NCBI RefSeq assembly: GCF_900102745.1
Contig: NZ_FMZF01000006.1
Location: forward strand, 93,559-157,558
Source of the DNA: Geodermatophilus telluris
Lineage (GTDB): Bacteria > Actinomycetota > Actinomycetes > Mycobacteriales > Geodermatophilaceae
Direction: 5' to 3'
Length of the DNA stretch: 64,000 nt
The notes under the pieces were generated by a model. It saw only the letters and a list, made by a program, of their open reading frames with translations, searched no databases and was not told where the DNA came from. How positions within the stretch are numbered: the first letter of the stretch is position 1; the number at the start of each line of letters is the position of its first letter. Positions 33,485 to 42,647 of this stretch are shown one piece after another. The position numbers and the translations under genes are program-made.

Positions 33485-34371
33485 CCCAGTTCCTGTCCCT
33501 GCTGCTCAACGGCATCTCGCTGGGCGCCATCTACGCGCTCATCGCCCTGGGCTTCGTGATCATCTTCAAGGCCAGCGAGGTGGTGAGCTTCACCCACGGC
33601 TCGCTGCTGCTGCTCGGCGCCTACACGATCGCCCGGCTGTCGGACACCCTCGGGTTCTTCCCGGCGGTGCTGGTCGGCGTCCTGGTCACCGCCGTGGCGG
33701 CGTTCCTGGTCGAGCGGTTCATCATCAACCGGCTGCGCGGCGCCCCGGTGATCAGCCTGGCCATCGTCACCATCGGCGTCGACATCATCCTGCTCACCGA
33801 GCTCATCCGGCAGATCGGCCCGGACATCCTCAACGTCCCGCACCCGTGGGGCGGCGACTCGGTGCGCATCGGCGGCGTGGGCATCAGCGAGAACCGGCTC
33901 ATCGCCATGGGCGTCGCCGGGGTCCTGATCATCGCGTTCTTCGTCGCGTTCAAGTACTCCAGCTGGGGCGTGGCGATGCGCGCCTCGGCCGAGGACGGCG
34001 AGGCCGCGGCGCTCATGGGCATCCGCCAGGGCCGCGTCTCGGCGCTGGCCTGGGTGGTCGCCGGCGTGCTGGCCGCCGTCGCCGCGCTGTTCCTCGTCGG
34101 CGCGCCCACCCCGGGCGTGAGCGCGGCCGCCTACACGGTGGCGCTGCGCGCCTTCCCGGCCGCCATCCTCGGTGGCCTGGACTCCACCGGCGGCGCGCTG
34201 GTGGGCGGGCTGCTCATCGGCATCACCGAGGCACTCGCCGCCGGGTACCAGGAGCAGCTGTCCTTCCTCGGCCGCGGCTTCGGCGAGGTCGCCCCCTACG
34301 TCGTGATGATCATCGTGCTGCTCGTCCGCCCCTCCGGCCTGTTCGGGACCAAGGAGCTGACACGTGTCTGA
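33481..34371 (+). CDS. livH: Branched-chain amino acid-type ABC transporter permease
   Basis: A 296-residue LivH-type permease with about eight hydrophobic spans. NGISLGAIYALIALGFVIIF at the N-terminus and AAILGGLDSTGGALVGGLLIG in the coupling region are typical. Its GTG start overlaps the livG stop and its 3' end overlaps livM by 8 bases, so production of the subunits is coupled. Confidence 0.93.
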   Translation: MTQFLSLLLNGISLGAIYALIALGFVIIFKASEVVSFTHGSLLLLGAYTIARLSDTLGFFPAVLVGVLVTAVAAFLVERFIINRLRGAPVISLAIVTIGVDIILLTELIRQIGPDILNVPHPWGGDSVRIGGVGISENRLIAMGVAGVLIIAFFVAFKYSSWGVAMRASAEDGEAAALMGIRQGRVSALAWVVAGVLAAVAALFLVGAPTPGVSAAAYTVALRAFPAAILGGLDSTGGALVGGLLIGITEALAAGYQEQLSFLGRGFGEVAPYVVMIIVLLVRPSGLFGTKELTRV

Positions 34372-35614
34372 CACCCTCTCCGCCCCGGCCGGCGCCGGCC
34401 GCGCGCCGGCGGCCCCGGCCGGCTCCGCGCCGCGCCGGTCGCCGGCCCGGCTGCTCACGCCGCTGCTGCTGCTCGCCTTCCTCGTCGTGCTGCTGGCCCT
34501 GCCGCTGTACGTGGAGGAGTTCTGGCTGCGCACCGGCTTCGCCGTCGCCGGCGCGATCGTCGGCGCCATCGGGCTGAACCTGCTGGTGGGCACCACCGGG
34601 CAGCTGTCGCTGGCGCACGCCTTCTTCCTCGCCGTCGGCGCGGTCAGCTACACCTTCATCTCCGGGGAGTCCGGCGGCCTGGGCACCCGGGCGGCGCTGC
34701 GCGGCCTGGAGCTGCCGCCGATCGTCGGCATGGTCGTCGGGGTGCTGCTCGCGGGCCTGGCCGGGCTGGTGTTCAGCCCGATCGCGGCGCGGCTGCGCGG
34801 CATCTACCTCGGCGTCGCCTCGCTGGGCCTGGTGTTCATCGGCGTGCACGTGCTCAACACCTGGACGCCGGTGACCGGCGGCTTCAACGGCCGCTCGGTG
34901 CCGGAGTTCTCGCTGTTCGGGTTCAGCTTCGGCAACGACGACCCGCAGCTGTTCGTCCTCGGCGTCCCGTTCCGCGAGGCCGAGCGGCTGTGGTACCTGG
35001 GCATCGTCCTGGCCCTGGCCGCCTACCTCTTCGCCCGCAACCTGCTGCGCAGCCGGCCCGGCCGGGCGCTGCAGACGCTGCGCGACAGCGAGGTGGCCGC
35101 CTCGGTCATGGGCGTCAACGTGCAGGCCTACAAGGCGCGGGTGTTCCTGGTCAGCTCCATGTACGCGGGCCTGTCGGGCGTGATGTACGCGCTGTCGATC
35201 GGCAGCATCGCGCCGGAGTCCTTCGGCCTCACCGTGTCGATCCTCTACCTGGCGATGATCGTGCTCGGCGGGCTCGGCTCGGTGGCCGGCGCCGCCCTGG
35301 GCGCGGCCTTCGTCACCGCGCTGCCGCTGGTCTTCCAGCAGTTCGCCGACGTGCTGCCGCTGGTCAGCGCCCCCGGCGAGGGCGGCATCAACGCCGGCAT
35401 CGCGGCCCGCTACCTCTTCGGGCTGGCGATCATCATCGTCGTCCTCTTCGAGCCCGGCGGCCTGGCCGGGTTCGCCAACCGCTTCCGCAGCCGAGGCCGC
35501 CGGTCCGCCCGCGCCCCCGGCCGCGGATCCCCGAGCGCCGCACCGGCCTCGGCGTCGAGCACCACCGTCACCGACCCGTCCGATCCACCAGCGCAAGGGA
35601 GCAGCACCAGATGA
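34364..35614 (+). CDS. livM: Branched-chain amino acid-type ABC transporter permease
   Basis: A 416-residue LivM-type permease. NLLVGTTGQLSLAHAFFLAVG and the coupling segment LRDSEVAASVMGVNVQAYK are diagnostic. Both N- and C-terminal extensions are Ala/Pro/Arg-rich and probably disordered. The GTG at 34364 lies inside the livH 3' end, and the stop overlaps the ATG of the binding protein by 4 bases. Confidence 0.93.
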   Translation: MSDTLSAPAGAGRAPAAPAGSAPRRSPARLLTPLLLLAFLVVLLALPLYVEEFWLRTGFAVAGAIVGAIGLNLLVGTTGQLSLAHAFFLAVGAVSYTFISGESGGLGTRAALRGLELPPIVGMVVGVLLAGLAGLVFSPIAARLRGIYLGVASLGLVFIGVHVLNTWTPVTGGFNGRSVPEFSLFGFSFGNDDPQLFVLGVPFREAERLWYLGIVLALAAYLFARNLLRSRPGRALQTLRDSEVAASVMGVNVQAYKARVFLVSSMYAGLSGVMYALSIGSIAPESFGLTVSILYLAMIVLGGLGSVAGAALGAAFVTALPLVFQQFADVLPLVSAPGEGGINAGIAARYLFGLAIIIVVLFEPGGLAGFANRFRSRGRRSARAPGRGSPSAAPASASSTTVTDPSDPPAQGSSTR

Positions 35615-36870
35615 CAGCAGGGAAGCGTCTACGGGGGGCCACCGTCCTGGCCGCTGCCGCCGTCGTGGCGGTCAGCGGCTGCAGCACCAAGGCACCGGAG
35701 AGCGGTGGCGGCGGTGGCGGCGGTGGCGGCGGAGGCGGCGAGGGGGAGGTCACCACCGACGTCGGCATCGAGGGCACCACCATCCGGCTCGGCGTGCTCA
35801 CCGACCTGACCGGTGTGTTCGCCGCGCTCGGCACCGACATCACCAACGGCAACACGCTGTACTGGCAGGACAACCAGGTCTGCGACACCTACGACGTCGA
35901 GCTCGACGTCCAGGACACCAACTACGTGCCGCAGACCGGCGTGCAGCTCTACTCCGGCATGGAGCCCAACATCCTGGCGATGCAGCAGACGATCGGCTCG
36001 CCGATCAACACCGCACTCGCCCCGGAGTACGAGAGCGACTCGATCGTCAACTTCCCGTCGGCCTGGGCGCGCACGCTCACCGAGATCCCGGGCACCGGCG
36101 TGCTGGGCGCCACCTACGACGTGGAGCTGGCCAACGGCTACCAGTACCTGTTCGACCAGGGCCTGCTGCAGGACGGCGACACCGTCGGGCACATCTACTT
36201 CGAGGGTGAGTACGGCGAGAACGGCCTGGCCGGCAGCGAGGCCGTGGCCGAGGCCCGGAACCTGACCGTCGTCCCGGCGCAGATCAAGTCCGCCGACCAG
36301 GACATGTCCGCCCAGATCACCCAGTTCGCCTCCGAGGGCGTGGACGCGATCGTGCTGACCGTCGCCCCCGCGCAGACCGCCTCGGCGGCCGCGGTGGCGC
36401 AGGCCCAGGGCCTCGACGTCCCGATCCTGGGCAGCAACCCGGTGTTCGCGCCGGGCCTGCTGCAGGGCCCGTCGGCGCAGTGGCTCAAGGACCACCTGTA
36501 CGTGTCCTCGCCGATCACCTCGTGGGACTCCCAGCCCGAGCTGCTGCAGGAGTACCAGGCGGCCTACCCGAACACCACGCCGAGCCTCGGCGCGGTCTTC
36601 GGCTACGCCATGGGTGACGTGATGAAGCAGGTGCTCGACTCCGCCTGCGAGGAGGGCGACCTGACCCGCGAGGGCGTGCTCGCCGCGTTCGGCGAGCTGT
36701 CCGACGTCGACACCGGCGGCCTCCTCGTGCCGATCAACGGGTTCGAGACCGGGGTGTCGCCCAGCACGCAGAGCATCATCCTGCGGCCGGCCGACGTCCC
36801 CGGCGGCGCCGAGGTCGTGCAGGAGGCGTTCGAGGGCGAGCTGGCGGCCGACCTGGCCGGCGGCGAGTAG
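35611..36870 (+). CDS. ABC transporter substrate-binding lipoprotein (LivK-like)
   Basis: A 419-residue periplasmic-binding-protein-like lipoprotein. The signal peptide MTAGKRLRGATVLAAAAVVA leads to the lipobox VSGC. After the cysteine comes a linker with twelve consecutive glycines, an unusually plain tether, then a type-1 ligand-binding fold (TTIRLGVLTDLTGVFAALG). It supplies substrate to the LivFGHM-type importer. The sequence does not show the ligand; the nearby acyl-CoA synthetase and phaZ leave a carboxylate possible. Confidence 0.88.
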   Translation: MTAGKRLRGATVLAAAAVVAVSGCSTKAPESGGGGGGGGGGGGEGEVTTDVGIEGTTIRLGVLTDLTGVFAALGTDITNGNTLYWQDNQVCDTYDVELDVQDTNYVPQTGVQLYSGMEPNILAMQQTIGSPINTALAPEYESDSIVNFPSAWARTLTEIPGTGVLGATYDVELANGYQYLFDQGLLQDGDTVGHIYFEGEYGENGLAGSEAVAEARNLTVVPAQIKSADQDMSAQITQFASEGVDAIVLTVAPAQTASAAAVAQAQGLDVPILGSNPVFAPGLLQGPSAQWLKDHLYVSSPITSWDSQPELLQEYQAAYPNTTPSLGAVFGYAMGDVMKQVLDSACEEGDLTREGVLAAFGELSDVDTGGLLVPINGFETGVSPSTQSIILRPADVPGGAEVVQEAFEGELAADLAGGE

Positions 36871-36923
36871 CAGCAGGGAGCCGGGCCGGCCCTGCACGCG
36901 GGCCGCTCCAGCACCGCACCAGC

Positions 36924-36953
36924 GGCGCCCCCTCCCTCCGGGGAGGGGGCGCC
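36924..36953. terminator. Bidirectional terminator hairpin
   Basis: A 13-bp perfect stem, GGCGCCCCCTCCC (36924-36936) with GGGAGGGGGCGCC (36941-36953), and a TCCG tetraloop. It lies between the convergent liv operon and the CocE-type gene. Confidence 0.85.
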
Positions 36954-36972
36954 GTCCTGCGTCCGCCGGCGC

Positions 36973-38634
36973 TCAGCGCAGGACCGGCAGCTCCACGCAG
37001 GAGGGGTGCGCGGCGTCGGCGAACACCTCGAACCGGCAGGGCCGGCCGGTGGTGGCCGACGCGAAGGGCTCCCCGGTGCCCAGGTTGCGGGCGAAGCGCG
37101 GGAACGCCCCGCCCGACACCTGCACGCGCAGCCGGTGCCCGGCCCGGAAGCGGTAGGCGGTGGGGAACAGCTCGACGTCGACGGCCAGCACGCCGTCCTC
37201 GCCCACGACGACGTCGGCGGCCGGCACGGTGCGCGGGTGCAGCCGCCGGATCCCGTCGACGACGTTGCGCGAGACCCCTGCCGGGTCGACGTCGCAGAGC
37301 CGCACGAACAGGTCGGCGTGCTCGAGGTCGGTGCGCACGAACACCCGCGCGCGCACGTGCCCGACGACGTCGAGGTCGCGGGGGAGCACCGGCCCGGTGG
37401 ACACCAGGACGTCGTCGCGGGCCTCGACCGCGGCGTTGTCGGCCTGCCGGCCGGGCCGCTCCAGCAGCGGGCCGCCCACGGTGGGCGTGGGGTCGGCGGG
37501 GTCGTAGGTGAACCGCCGGGGCGGGGCGTCGCCGGTCTCCGGCTGCTCGGTGAGGCCGCCGTCGGCCCGCAGGTGGTGCGCCACGGGCGAGCTGCCCGGT
37601 GGCGGCCAGGTCTCCGACTCCAGCCACGTGCCGGCCTGCTGCAGGTACAGCCGCACCGGCGCGCCGGTGGGCGCCGGGCCGCCGTCCAGGTGGTGGCGCA
37701 GCCAGCGCACGTCGCTGCGGACGATCTCCTTCAGCTCCCCGGGGTCGCCGTGCAGCCACGGGCCGACGGTGATCCGGGCGGGGACCCCGGCGGCGCGCAG
37801 GCGGGCGTGGTCGGTGAGCTGGGCGGCGGCGAACAGGTCCCACCAGCCGGTCACCATGTTGGTCGGGGGGAAGCCGGTCAGGTCGGCGTCGTCGTGGTCG
37901 ACGCCGTCCCAGAACGGGTCGCCGGGCGCGGCGTGGCCGGTGAAGTCGCGCCAGAACGGCACGGGTGCCCCGACGGCGGCGGTGTCGGCGGCCTGCAGCG
38001 GCAGCAGCCGCAGCGCCCGGTGCACCCGCGCCCGCAGCCGCGGGCTGAGCGGCCCGGGCAGCCCGCCGGCCTCCTGGCGGCCGATGGCCACCGACCAGCG
38101 CAGCGCGTTCTCCAGTGCCGGGGCGCCGTGGTCGTAGAAGGCGGTGGTGATCCGCGCGCCGGTGATGTGCGGCGAGACCGCCACCAGCGGCGGGTCGGCG
38201 TAGGGCGCCACCGCCCACTGGGTGTGGCCGAAGTAGCTGCCGCCAGTCATCGCCACCCGCCGGTCGCACCACGGCTGGGCGCGCACCCAGGCGAGGGTGG
38301 CCAGGCCGTCCTCGTGCTCGGTGCTGAACGGCCGGAAGTGCCCGCCGGAGCCGAACGTGCCGCGGGTGGACTGCACGAACACCTGGAAGCCGCGCCGGGC
38401 GTAGGGGGCGGCGAAGGCGTGCGCGACCAGCCCGGCGCGGCCGTAGGGGAGCCGGATGAGGACGACCGGCAGCGGGCCGGCCGCGCCGGCGGGCCGGTAG
38501 TGGTCGCCGAGCAGCGTCACGCCGTCGGGCACCGGGACGGCGACGTCGCGCTCGACGGTGTAGCGCACCGCGCGCAGCGGCAGGCCCAGCGCCGCGTCGG
38601 CCAGCAGGCCCCCCAGCCGGGCGAGCACGCTCAC
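36973..38634 (-). CDS. CocE/NonD family hydrolase (X-Pro dipeptidyl-peptidase fold)
   Basis: A 553-residue serine hydrolase. The alpha/beta-hydrolase nucleophile is Ser133 in MTGGSYFGHTQW, and the C-terminal part (DLFVRLCDVDPAGVSRNVVDG, RFRAGHRLRVQVSGGAFPRF) is the jelly-roll domain of X-Pro peptidases and cocaine esterase. Such enzymes cleave acyl, amide or ester bonds; the substrate is unknown. The GTG at 38634 overlaps the stop of the upstream oxidoreductase by 4 bases, so the two form an operon. Confidence 0.88.
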   Translation of the reverse strand: MSVLARLGGLLADAALGLPLRAVRYTVERDVAVPVPDGVTLLGDHYRPAGAAGPLPVVLIRLPYGRAGLVAHAFAAPYARRGFQVFVQSTRGTFGSGGHFRPFSTEHEDGLATLAWVRAQPWCDRRVAMTGGSYFGHTQWAVAPYADPPLVAVSPHITGARITTAFYDHGAPALENALRWSVAIGRQEAGGLPGPLSPRLRARVHRALRLLPLQAADTAAVGAPVPFWRDFTGHAAPGDPFWDGVDHDDADLTGFPPTNMVTGWWDLFAAAQLTDHARLRAAGVPARITVGPWLHGDPGELKEIVRSDVRWLRHHLDGGPAPTGAPVRLYLQQAGTWLESETWPPPGSSPVAHHLRADGGLTEQPETGDAPPRRFTYDPADPTPTVGGPLLERPGRQADNAAVEARDDVLVSTGPVLPRDLDVVGHVRARVFVRTDLEHADLFVRLCDVDPAGVSRNVVDGIRRLHPRTVPAADVVVGEDGVLAVDVELFPTAYRFRAGHRLRVQVSGGAFPRFARNLGTGEPFASATTGRPCRFEVFADAAHPSCVELPVLR

Positions 38635-39593
38635 GCGGCCCCGTCCCCGCCGGGCAGCAGCAGCACCTTGCCCGTCGTCCGGCGGCCCTCCAGCTCCTCG
38701 TGCGCCCGCCGGGCCTCGGCCAGCGGCAGGCGCGCGCCGATGCGCACGTCGAGGCGGCCGGCGGCGACCAGGTCGAGCACCGCGCCGGCCAGCGCCCGCA
38801 GCAGCTCCGGCGTGCGGGTGTAGGTGGCCAGCGTGGGGCGCTGCACGTAGACCGAGCCGTGCGCGGCCAGCTGCTGCAGCTCCAGCGGCTCGGGCTGCCC
38901 GCTGGAGGCCCCGTAGAGGATCATCCGCCCGGTGGGCCGCAGCGCCCGCAGCCCCGCGGCGAAGGTGCTGCGGCCCACGCCGTCGTACACCGCCGCGGCG
39001 CCCTCCCCGCCGGAGAGCTCGCGCACCCGCTCGGCGAACCCGTCGTAGCCCACGACGACCTCGTCGGCGCCGGCGCCGCGGGCCAGCTCCGCCTTCTCCT
39101 CGGTCGACGTCGTGGCCAGCACGTGCCCGCCGCGCTGCCGCACCAGTTGGGTGAGCAGCAGCCCGACGCCACCGGCGGCGCTGTGCACGACCACCCAGTC
39201 GCCGTCGGCCACCGGGTGGGAGTCCGCGGCCAGGTAGTGGGCGGTGCAGCCCTGCAGCATCACCGCGGCGGCCAGCTCCGCGCTCACCCCGTCGGGCACC
39301 GGGACGAGCGCGCCGCGCCGGGCGGCCACCCGCCCGGCGTAGCTGCCGGGCACGTTGAGCCAGGCCACCCGCTCCCCGGTGCCGACGACGCGGCCGGCGC
39401 CCTCGGCGCCCACCACCGCCGGCGGGGAGGCGGTGTAGGGCGGGCGGCCCTCGCGCTCGTAGACGTCGCGGAAGTTGACGCCCACCGCCTCGACGTCGAC
39501 CAGCACCTCGCCGTCGCGGGGCTCGGGGTCGGGCACGTCCCGGACGGTGAGCACCTCCGGTCCGCCGGTGCGCTCGTAGACCACTGCCTGCAC
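38631..39593 (-). CDS. Zinc-less medium-chain quinone oxidoreductase
   Basis: A 320-residue MDR-family NADPH-dependent reductase of the quinone oxidoreductase type. It has MQAVVYERTGGPEVLTVRDV at the start, GVNFRDVYEREGRPPY, the cofactor fold WVVHSAAGGVGLLLTQLVRQ and a C-terminal EGRRTTGKVLLLP, and lacks the cysteine-rich zinc loop. It is translationally coupled to the CocE-type hydrolase downstream. The physiological substrate is unknown. Confidence 0.9.
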   Translation of the reverse strand: MQAVVYERTGGPEVLTVRDVPDPEPRDGEVLVDVEAVGVNFRDVYEREGRPPYTASPPAVVGAEGAGRVVGTGERVAWLNVPGSYAGRVAARRGALVPVPDGVSAELAAAVMLQGCTAHYLAADSHPVADGDWVVVHSAAGGVGLLLTQLVRQRGGHVLATTSTEEKAELARGAGADEVVVGYDGFAERVRELSGGEGAAAVYDGVGRSTFAAGLRALRPTGRMILYGASSGQPEPLELQQLAAHGSVYVQRPTLATYTRTPELLRALAGAVLDLVAAGRLDVRIGARLPLAEARRAHEELEGRRTTGKVLLLPGGDGAA

Positions 39594-39694
39594 GTCGCCT
39601 CCTCGGGTCGGCCGCCGCGCCGGGGCCGTCGCCCGTGCCTACCACCGGGCGGCGCCCCCTGGTAGCCGAGGGCGGGGCCTGGCACGCTCGGCGC

Positions 39695-40333
39695 GTGCAG
39701 CGGGCCTTCGGCGTGGACGTCCCCGAGACCGTCGCGGAGATGTGCCGGCCGGCGGCCAGCGCGGTGCTCGTCTACGACGCGCAGGTGGGCATCCTGGCCC
39801 ACGTCCGCGACCGCGAGGCGCTGACCGGCCGGATCGCGGACGTCCTGCGCGCCGCGCGCGGGGCCGGCGCGCCGGTCCTGTACGTGCGGCACGTGTCGCT
39901 GCCGCCCTCGCACATGGGGGTGGCGGCGCTGCGCACCGCGATGGCCTGGCAGCGGCGGGACCGCGCCGACGCCGTCACCGCCGCCTTCCCGCCCGACGCC
40001 GAGCACACGCAGATCACCGGCGACCTGGCACCGGCCGACGGCGAGCCGGTGTTCGACAAGCTGGGCATGTCGGCGCTGGTGGGCACGCCGCTGGAGGCCG
40101 TGCTGCGCGACCGCGGGGTGAACACGCTGGTCCTGGTCGGCGCGGTGCTGGAGATCGGCATCGAGCCCACCGCCCGGCACGCCGCCGACCTCGGGTTCCT
40201 GCCCGTGGTGGTCGACGACGCCTGCGGGGTGGTCGACGAGGAGGCCGCCCGCCGGTCGCTCGCCGCGCTGGACTACAGCCTGCTGTCCCACCGCTGCACC
40301 GCCGCCGAGGTCGTCGCCGCGTTCGGCGGGTGA
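39695..40333 (+). CDS. Isochorismatase-family hydrolase without the usual catalytic cysteine
   Basis: A 212-residue protein with the isochorismatase fold. The first aspartate (VLVYDAQVGIL) and the lysine (VFDKLGMSAL) of the catalytic set are present. Where cysteine hydrolases read E-x-C-V before the TA-R-A helix, this protein reads EIGIEPTARHAADLGF, so Gly replaces Cys. Amidase chemistry is therefore unlikely, and an isochorismatase-like vinyl-ether hydrolase, which also lacks that Cys, or a non-catalytic protein is possible. The GTG at 39695 has no clear ribosome site. It is monocistronic. Confidence 0.8.
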   Translation: MQRAFGVDVPETVAEMCRPAASAVLVYDAQVGILAHVRDREALTGRIADVLRAARGAGAPVLYVRHVSLPPSHMGVAALRTAMAWQRRDRADAVTAAFPPDAEHTQITGDLAPADGEPVFDKLGMSALVGTPLEAVLRDRGVNTLVLVGAVLEIGIEPTARHAADLGFLPVVVDDACGVVDEEAARRSLAALDYSLLSHRCTAAEVVAAFGG

Positions 40334-40448
40334 CGCCCGGCCCGCGGCGCAAGAGCCGGGCGCCCCTGTCGGTGCCCCGCACGCGGCGGTACCCACACCG
40401 GTACGCCGGTGCGTGCCGTCACCGGCGACCCGTCCCGGGGGAGGACCC

Positions 40449-40682
40449 GTGAAGCGCCTCGCTCTGCCCGCACTCGTCCTGTCGTTCGCCGCGGCGTCGG
40501 TCGCCACCGCCGGCGCCGCGTCCGCCGCACCCACCGAGCCCGCCGCCTGCTTCGGGGCCTTCTCCAGCACCTTCGCCCAGATGTTCGTGCCGTCCGGGGC
40601 GCTGGTGTCCGGGGCGGCTCCAGGAGGTGGCATCGGCACGGTGGCGTCCGAGAAGCCGAACGACCCCACCGGCTGCCCCTAG
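40449..40682 (+). CDS. Small secreted protein
   Basis: A 77-residue protein. A signal peptide KRLALPALVLSFAAASVAT with the probable cleavage site ASA-APT leaves a mature chain of about 45-50 residues with two cysteines (ACFGAF and a C-terminal TGCP), which could form one disulfide. The GTG has a gggggagga ribosome site. I do not recognise the family. It lies between two unrelated genes. Confidence 0.65.
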   Translation: MKRLALPALVLSFAAASVATAGAASAAPTEPAACFGAFSSTFAQMFVPSGALVSGAAPGGGIGTVASEKPNDPTGCP

Positions 40683-40707
40683 CGGGCCGGGCCGGCCGCG
40701 CCCGCGG

Positions 40708-40992
40708 TCACCGCCCCGGGCGGTAGGCGTCCCGGCGGTGGGCGACGTCGACCACGGTCACCGTCCGGCTCCCGTCGTCGATCCGGTGCACGACCCGGTA
40801 GGTGCCGCGGCGGGCGCTGTCCCTGTCCGCGAGTGGCGGCCGGAGCCGGTTGCCGACGCGGTGAGGGGCGTCGAGCAGTGGTCCGGTGACGAACTCGTAC
40901 GTCGCGGTGGCGACGGCCTCCGGCAGGTGCTCGGTGAGCTGACGGCGGGCGGTCGGCGTGACGGCCAGGGTTTATGGGCGGTCGTCCGTCAC
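40708..40992 (-). pseudogene. RelE/ParE-family toxin, inactivated by a stop at codon 7
   Basis: The 95-codon frame reads VTDDRP, then TAA (40972-40974), then TLAVTPTARRQLTEHLPEA and on through RRGTYRVVHRIDD and TVVDVAHRRDAYRPGR, a full RelE/ParE toxin. The GTG overlaps the antitoxin stop by 4 bases (GTGA), the standard operon arrangement, which argues that this was the true start. Relatives usually have Tyr or a similar residue at the stop position. No in-frame ATG, GTG or TTG follows until about codon 70, so toxin production should be abolished unless CTG is used or the stop is read through. Confidence 0.8.
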
Positions 40993-41273
40993 GGACGGCG
41001 CGGGTGGTGGCGGCGCATCGCCGCGTCCAACTCCTCGCGGGACTCGACCTCGCCGCGCGCCAGCTCGTCCTCGGAGGCGTGCAGGCGCCGCATCGCGTCG
41101 GCATCGGCGAGGATCTCGATCGTCTCCTCGAGCGACTCGAGGTCCTCCGTGGCCACCAGCACGGCGGACGGCTTGCCGTGCACGGTCACGTACACCCGCT
41201 CGTGCTGTCCGCTCACCCGGGCGACCAGACGGGACAGGTGTGCCTTGACGTCGGCCAGGGCCATCGTCGTCAT
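40989..41273 (-). CDS. Phd/YefM-family antitoxin
   Basis: A 94-residue antitoxin. The N-terminal Phd/YefM DNA-binding fold is clear (MALADVKAHLSRLVARVSGQ, VYVTVHGKPSAVLVATEDLE), followed by an acidic, charged C-terminal toxin-wrapping segment (HASEDELARGEVESREELD). The ATG at 41273 fits family starts. It is intact while the downstream toxin carries a nonsense codon, so it may be left as an orphan repressor. Confidence 0.88.
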   Translation of the reverse strand: MTTMALADVKAHLSRLVARVSGQHERVYVTVHGKPSAVLVATEDLESLEETIEILADADAMRRLHASEDELARGEVESREELDAAMRRHHPRRP

Positions 41274-41467
41274 GGTCAGGATCCGACCAAACCCTGCCCA
41301 CGGCGTCCGCGCGGTGTGCACGTGCGGTCGCCGGGGGCGGCGGCCGACCGCGGTGCGGGCACGCGGAGCACGCCGGCCCGCGACGGCACGCCACGCTCCC
41401 GGGGCCTGGTGCGGCGGGCCGCCCGCACCGCAGGATGGGGCTCCCGTCCCGCGTCCGGAGGAGACCC

Positions 41468-42625
41468 ATGAGCCCGCAGCTGCCGTCCTCGGCGTCGGTC
41501 GTCGTGATCGGCGGGGGCGTGGTGGGCCTGGCGACGGCGTACGAGCTCGCCCACGCCGGCGTGCGCGACGTCGTCCTGCTCGAGCGCGACTCCTTCGGCT
41601 CGGGCTCCACCTGCCGGGCCGCCGGCGGGGTGCGGGCGATGTTCTCCGACCCCGTCAACGTCACCCTCGGCGCCCGCAGCCTGGAGACCTTCCGCGACTT
41701 CCCGGCCCGCTTCGGCCAGGACGTCGACTTCGCCCAGGTCGGCTACCTGTTCCTGCTGTCCACGCCCGCGGAGGTCGCGGACTTCACCGCCGCCGTCGCG
41801 CTGCAGAACGACCTCGGCGTGCCCAGCCGGATGGTCGACGTCGCCGAGGCGCGGCGACTGTCCCCGCTGGTCGACGGCGACGGGCTGCTCGCCGCCGCCT
41901 GGTCGCCCACCGACGGCCACTGCACGCCGGAGTCGGTCGTCCTCGGCTACGCCGCCGCGGCCCGCCGCGCCGGCGCCACGCTGGTGCCGCACTGCGCCGT
42001 CACCGGGGTCGACGTCGCCGAGGGCCAGGTCACCGGCGTGCGCACCCGGGCCGGGCGGGTGCAGACCGACGCCGTCGTCGTCGCCGCGGGGCCGTGGTCG
42101 GCGGAGGTGGGCCGCCTCGCCGGCATCGACCTGCCGGTGGAGCCGCTGCGCCGGCAGATCCTGGTCAGCGAGCCGGTGCCCGGCCTCGACCCGCACACCC
42201 CCTTCACCATCGACTTCGCCACCTCCTTCTACTTCCACCGCGAGGGCGCCGGCGTGCTCATGGGCATGTCCGACCCCGACGAGACGCCCGGCTTCCGGCT
42301 CACCCGCTCCGAGGCGTGGCTGCCGCGGCTGGGCGCCGCGGTGGAGCGGCGGGCGCCCGCGCTGGCGTCGGTGGGCATCGCCAGCGGCTGGGCCGGCCTC
42401 TACGAGATGACGCCGGACCACAACGCGCTCATCGGCCGGTCCGCCGAGGTGGAGGGGCTGCTCTACGCCACCGGCTTCTCCGGGCACGGGTTCCTCATGG
42501 GCCCGGCCGTGGGGGAGGTGGTGCGCGACCTGTACCTGGGGCGCGAGACGCTGGTCGACGTCGCCGGGCTCGACGTCCGGCGGTTCGCCACCGCGGGCGC
42601 CCGCCCGGAACTGAACATCGTGTGA
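41468..42625 (+). CDS. FAD-dependent amine/amino-acid oxidase (DAO family)
   Basis: A 385-residue flavoprotein with the N-terminal fold VVVIGGGVVGLATAYELAHA, the SGSTCRAAGGVRAMFSDP loop and the C-terminal LYATGFSGHGFLMGPAVGEVV motif typical of sarcosine-oxidase-beta-like DAO proteins. The ATG has a ggaggag ribosome site. It is 22 bases before an ALDH7-type dehydrogenase, as in amaA-amaB of Pseudomonas, where the oxidase acts on L-pipecolate. That substrate is inferred from context only; another cyclic or secondary amino acid is possible. Confidence 0.8.
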   Translation: MSPQLPSSASVVVIGGGVVGLATAYELAHAGVRDVVLLERDSFGSGSTCRAAGGVRAMFSDPVNVTLGARSLETFRDFPARFGQDVDFAQVGYLFLLSTPAEVADFTAAVALQNDLGVPSRMVDVAEARRLSPLVDGDGLLAAAWSPTDGHCTPESVVLGYAAAARRAGATLVPHCAVTGVDVAEGQVTGVRTRAGRVQTDAVVVAAGPWSAEVGRLAGIDLPVEPLRRQILVSEPVPGLDPHTPFTIDFATSFYFHREGAGVLMGMSDPDETPGFRLTRSEAWLPRLGAAVERRAPALASVGIASGWAGLYEMTPDHNALIGRSAEVEGLLYATGFSGHGFLMGPAVGEVVRDLYLGRETLVDVAGLDVRRFATAGARPELNIV

Positions 42626-42647
42626 CCGACAGAGGAGTTCGCAGAAC

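Noticed and set aside
40679-41104. A 141-codon minus-strand frame over the toxin region
   Set aside because: Arg/Pro-rich with no family match; the overlapping frame reads a clear RelE/ParE toxin apart from one stop codon.
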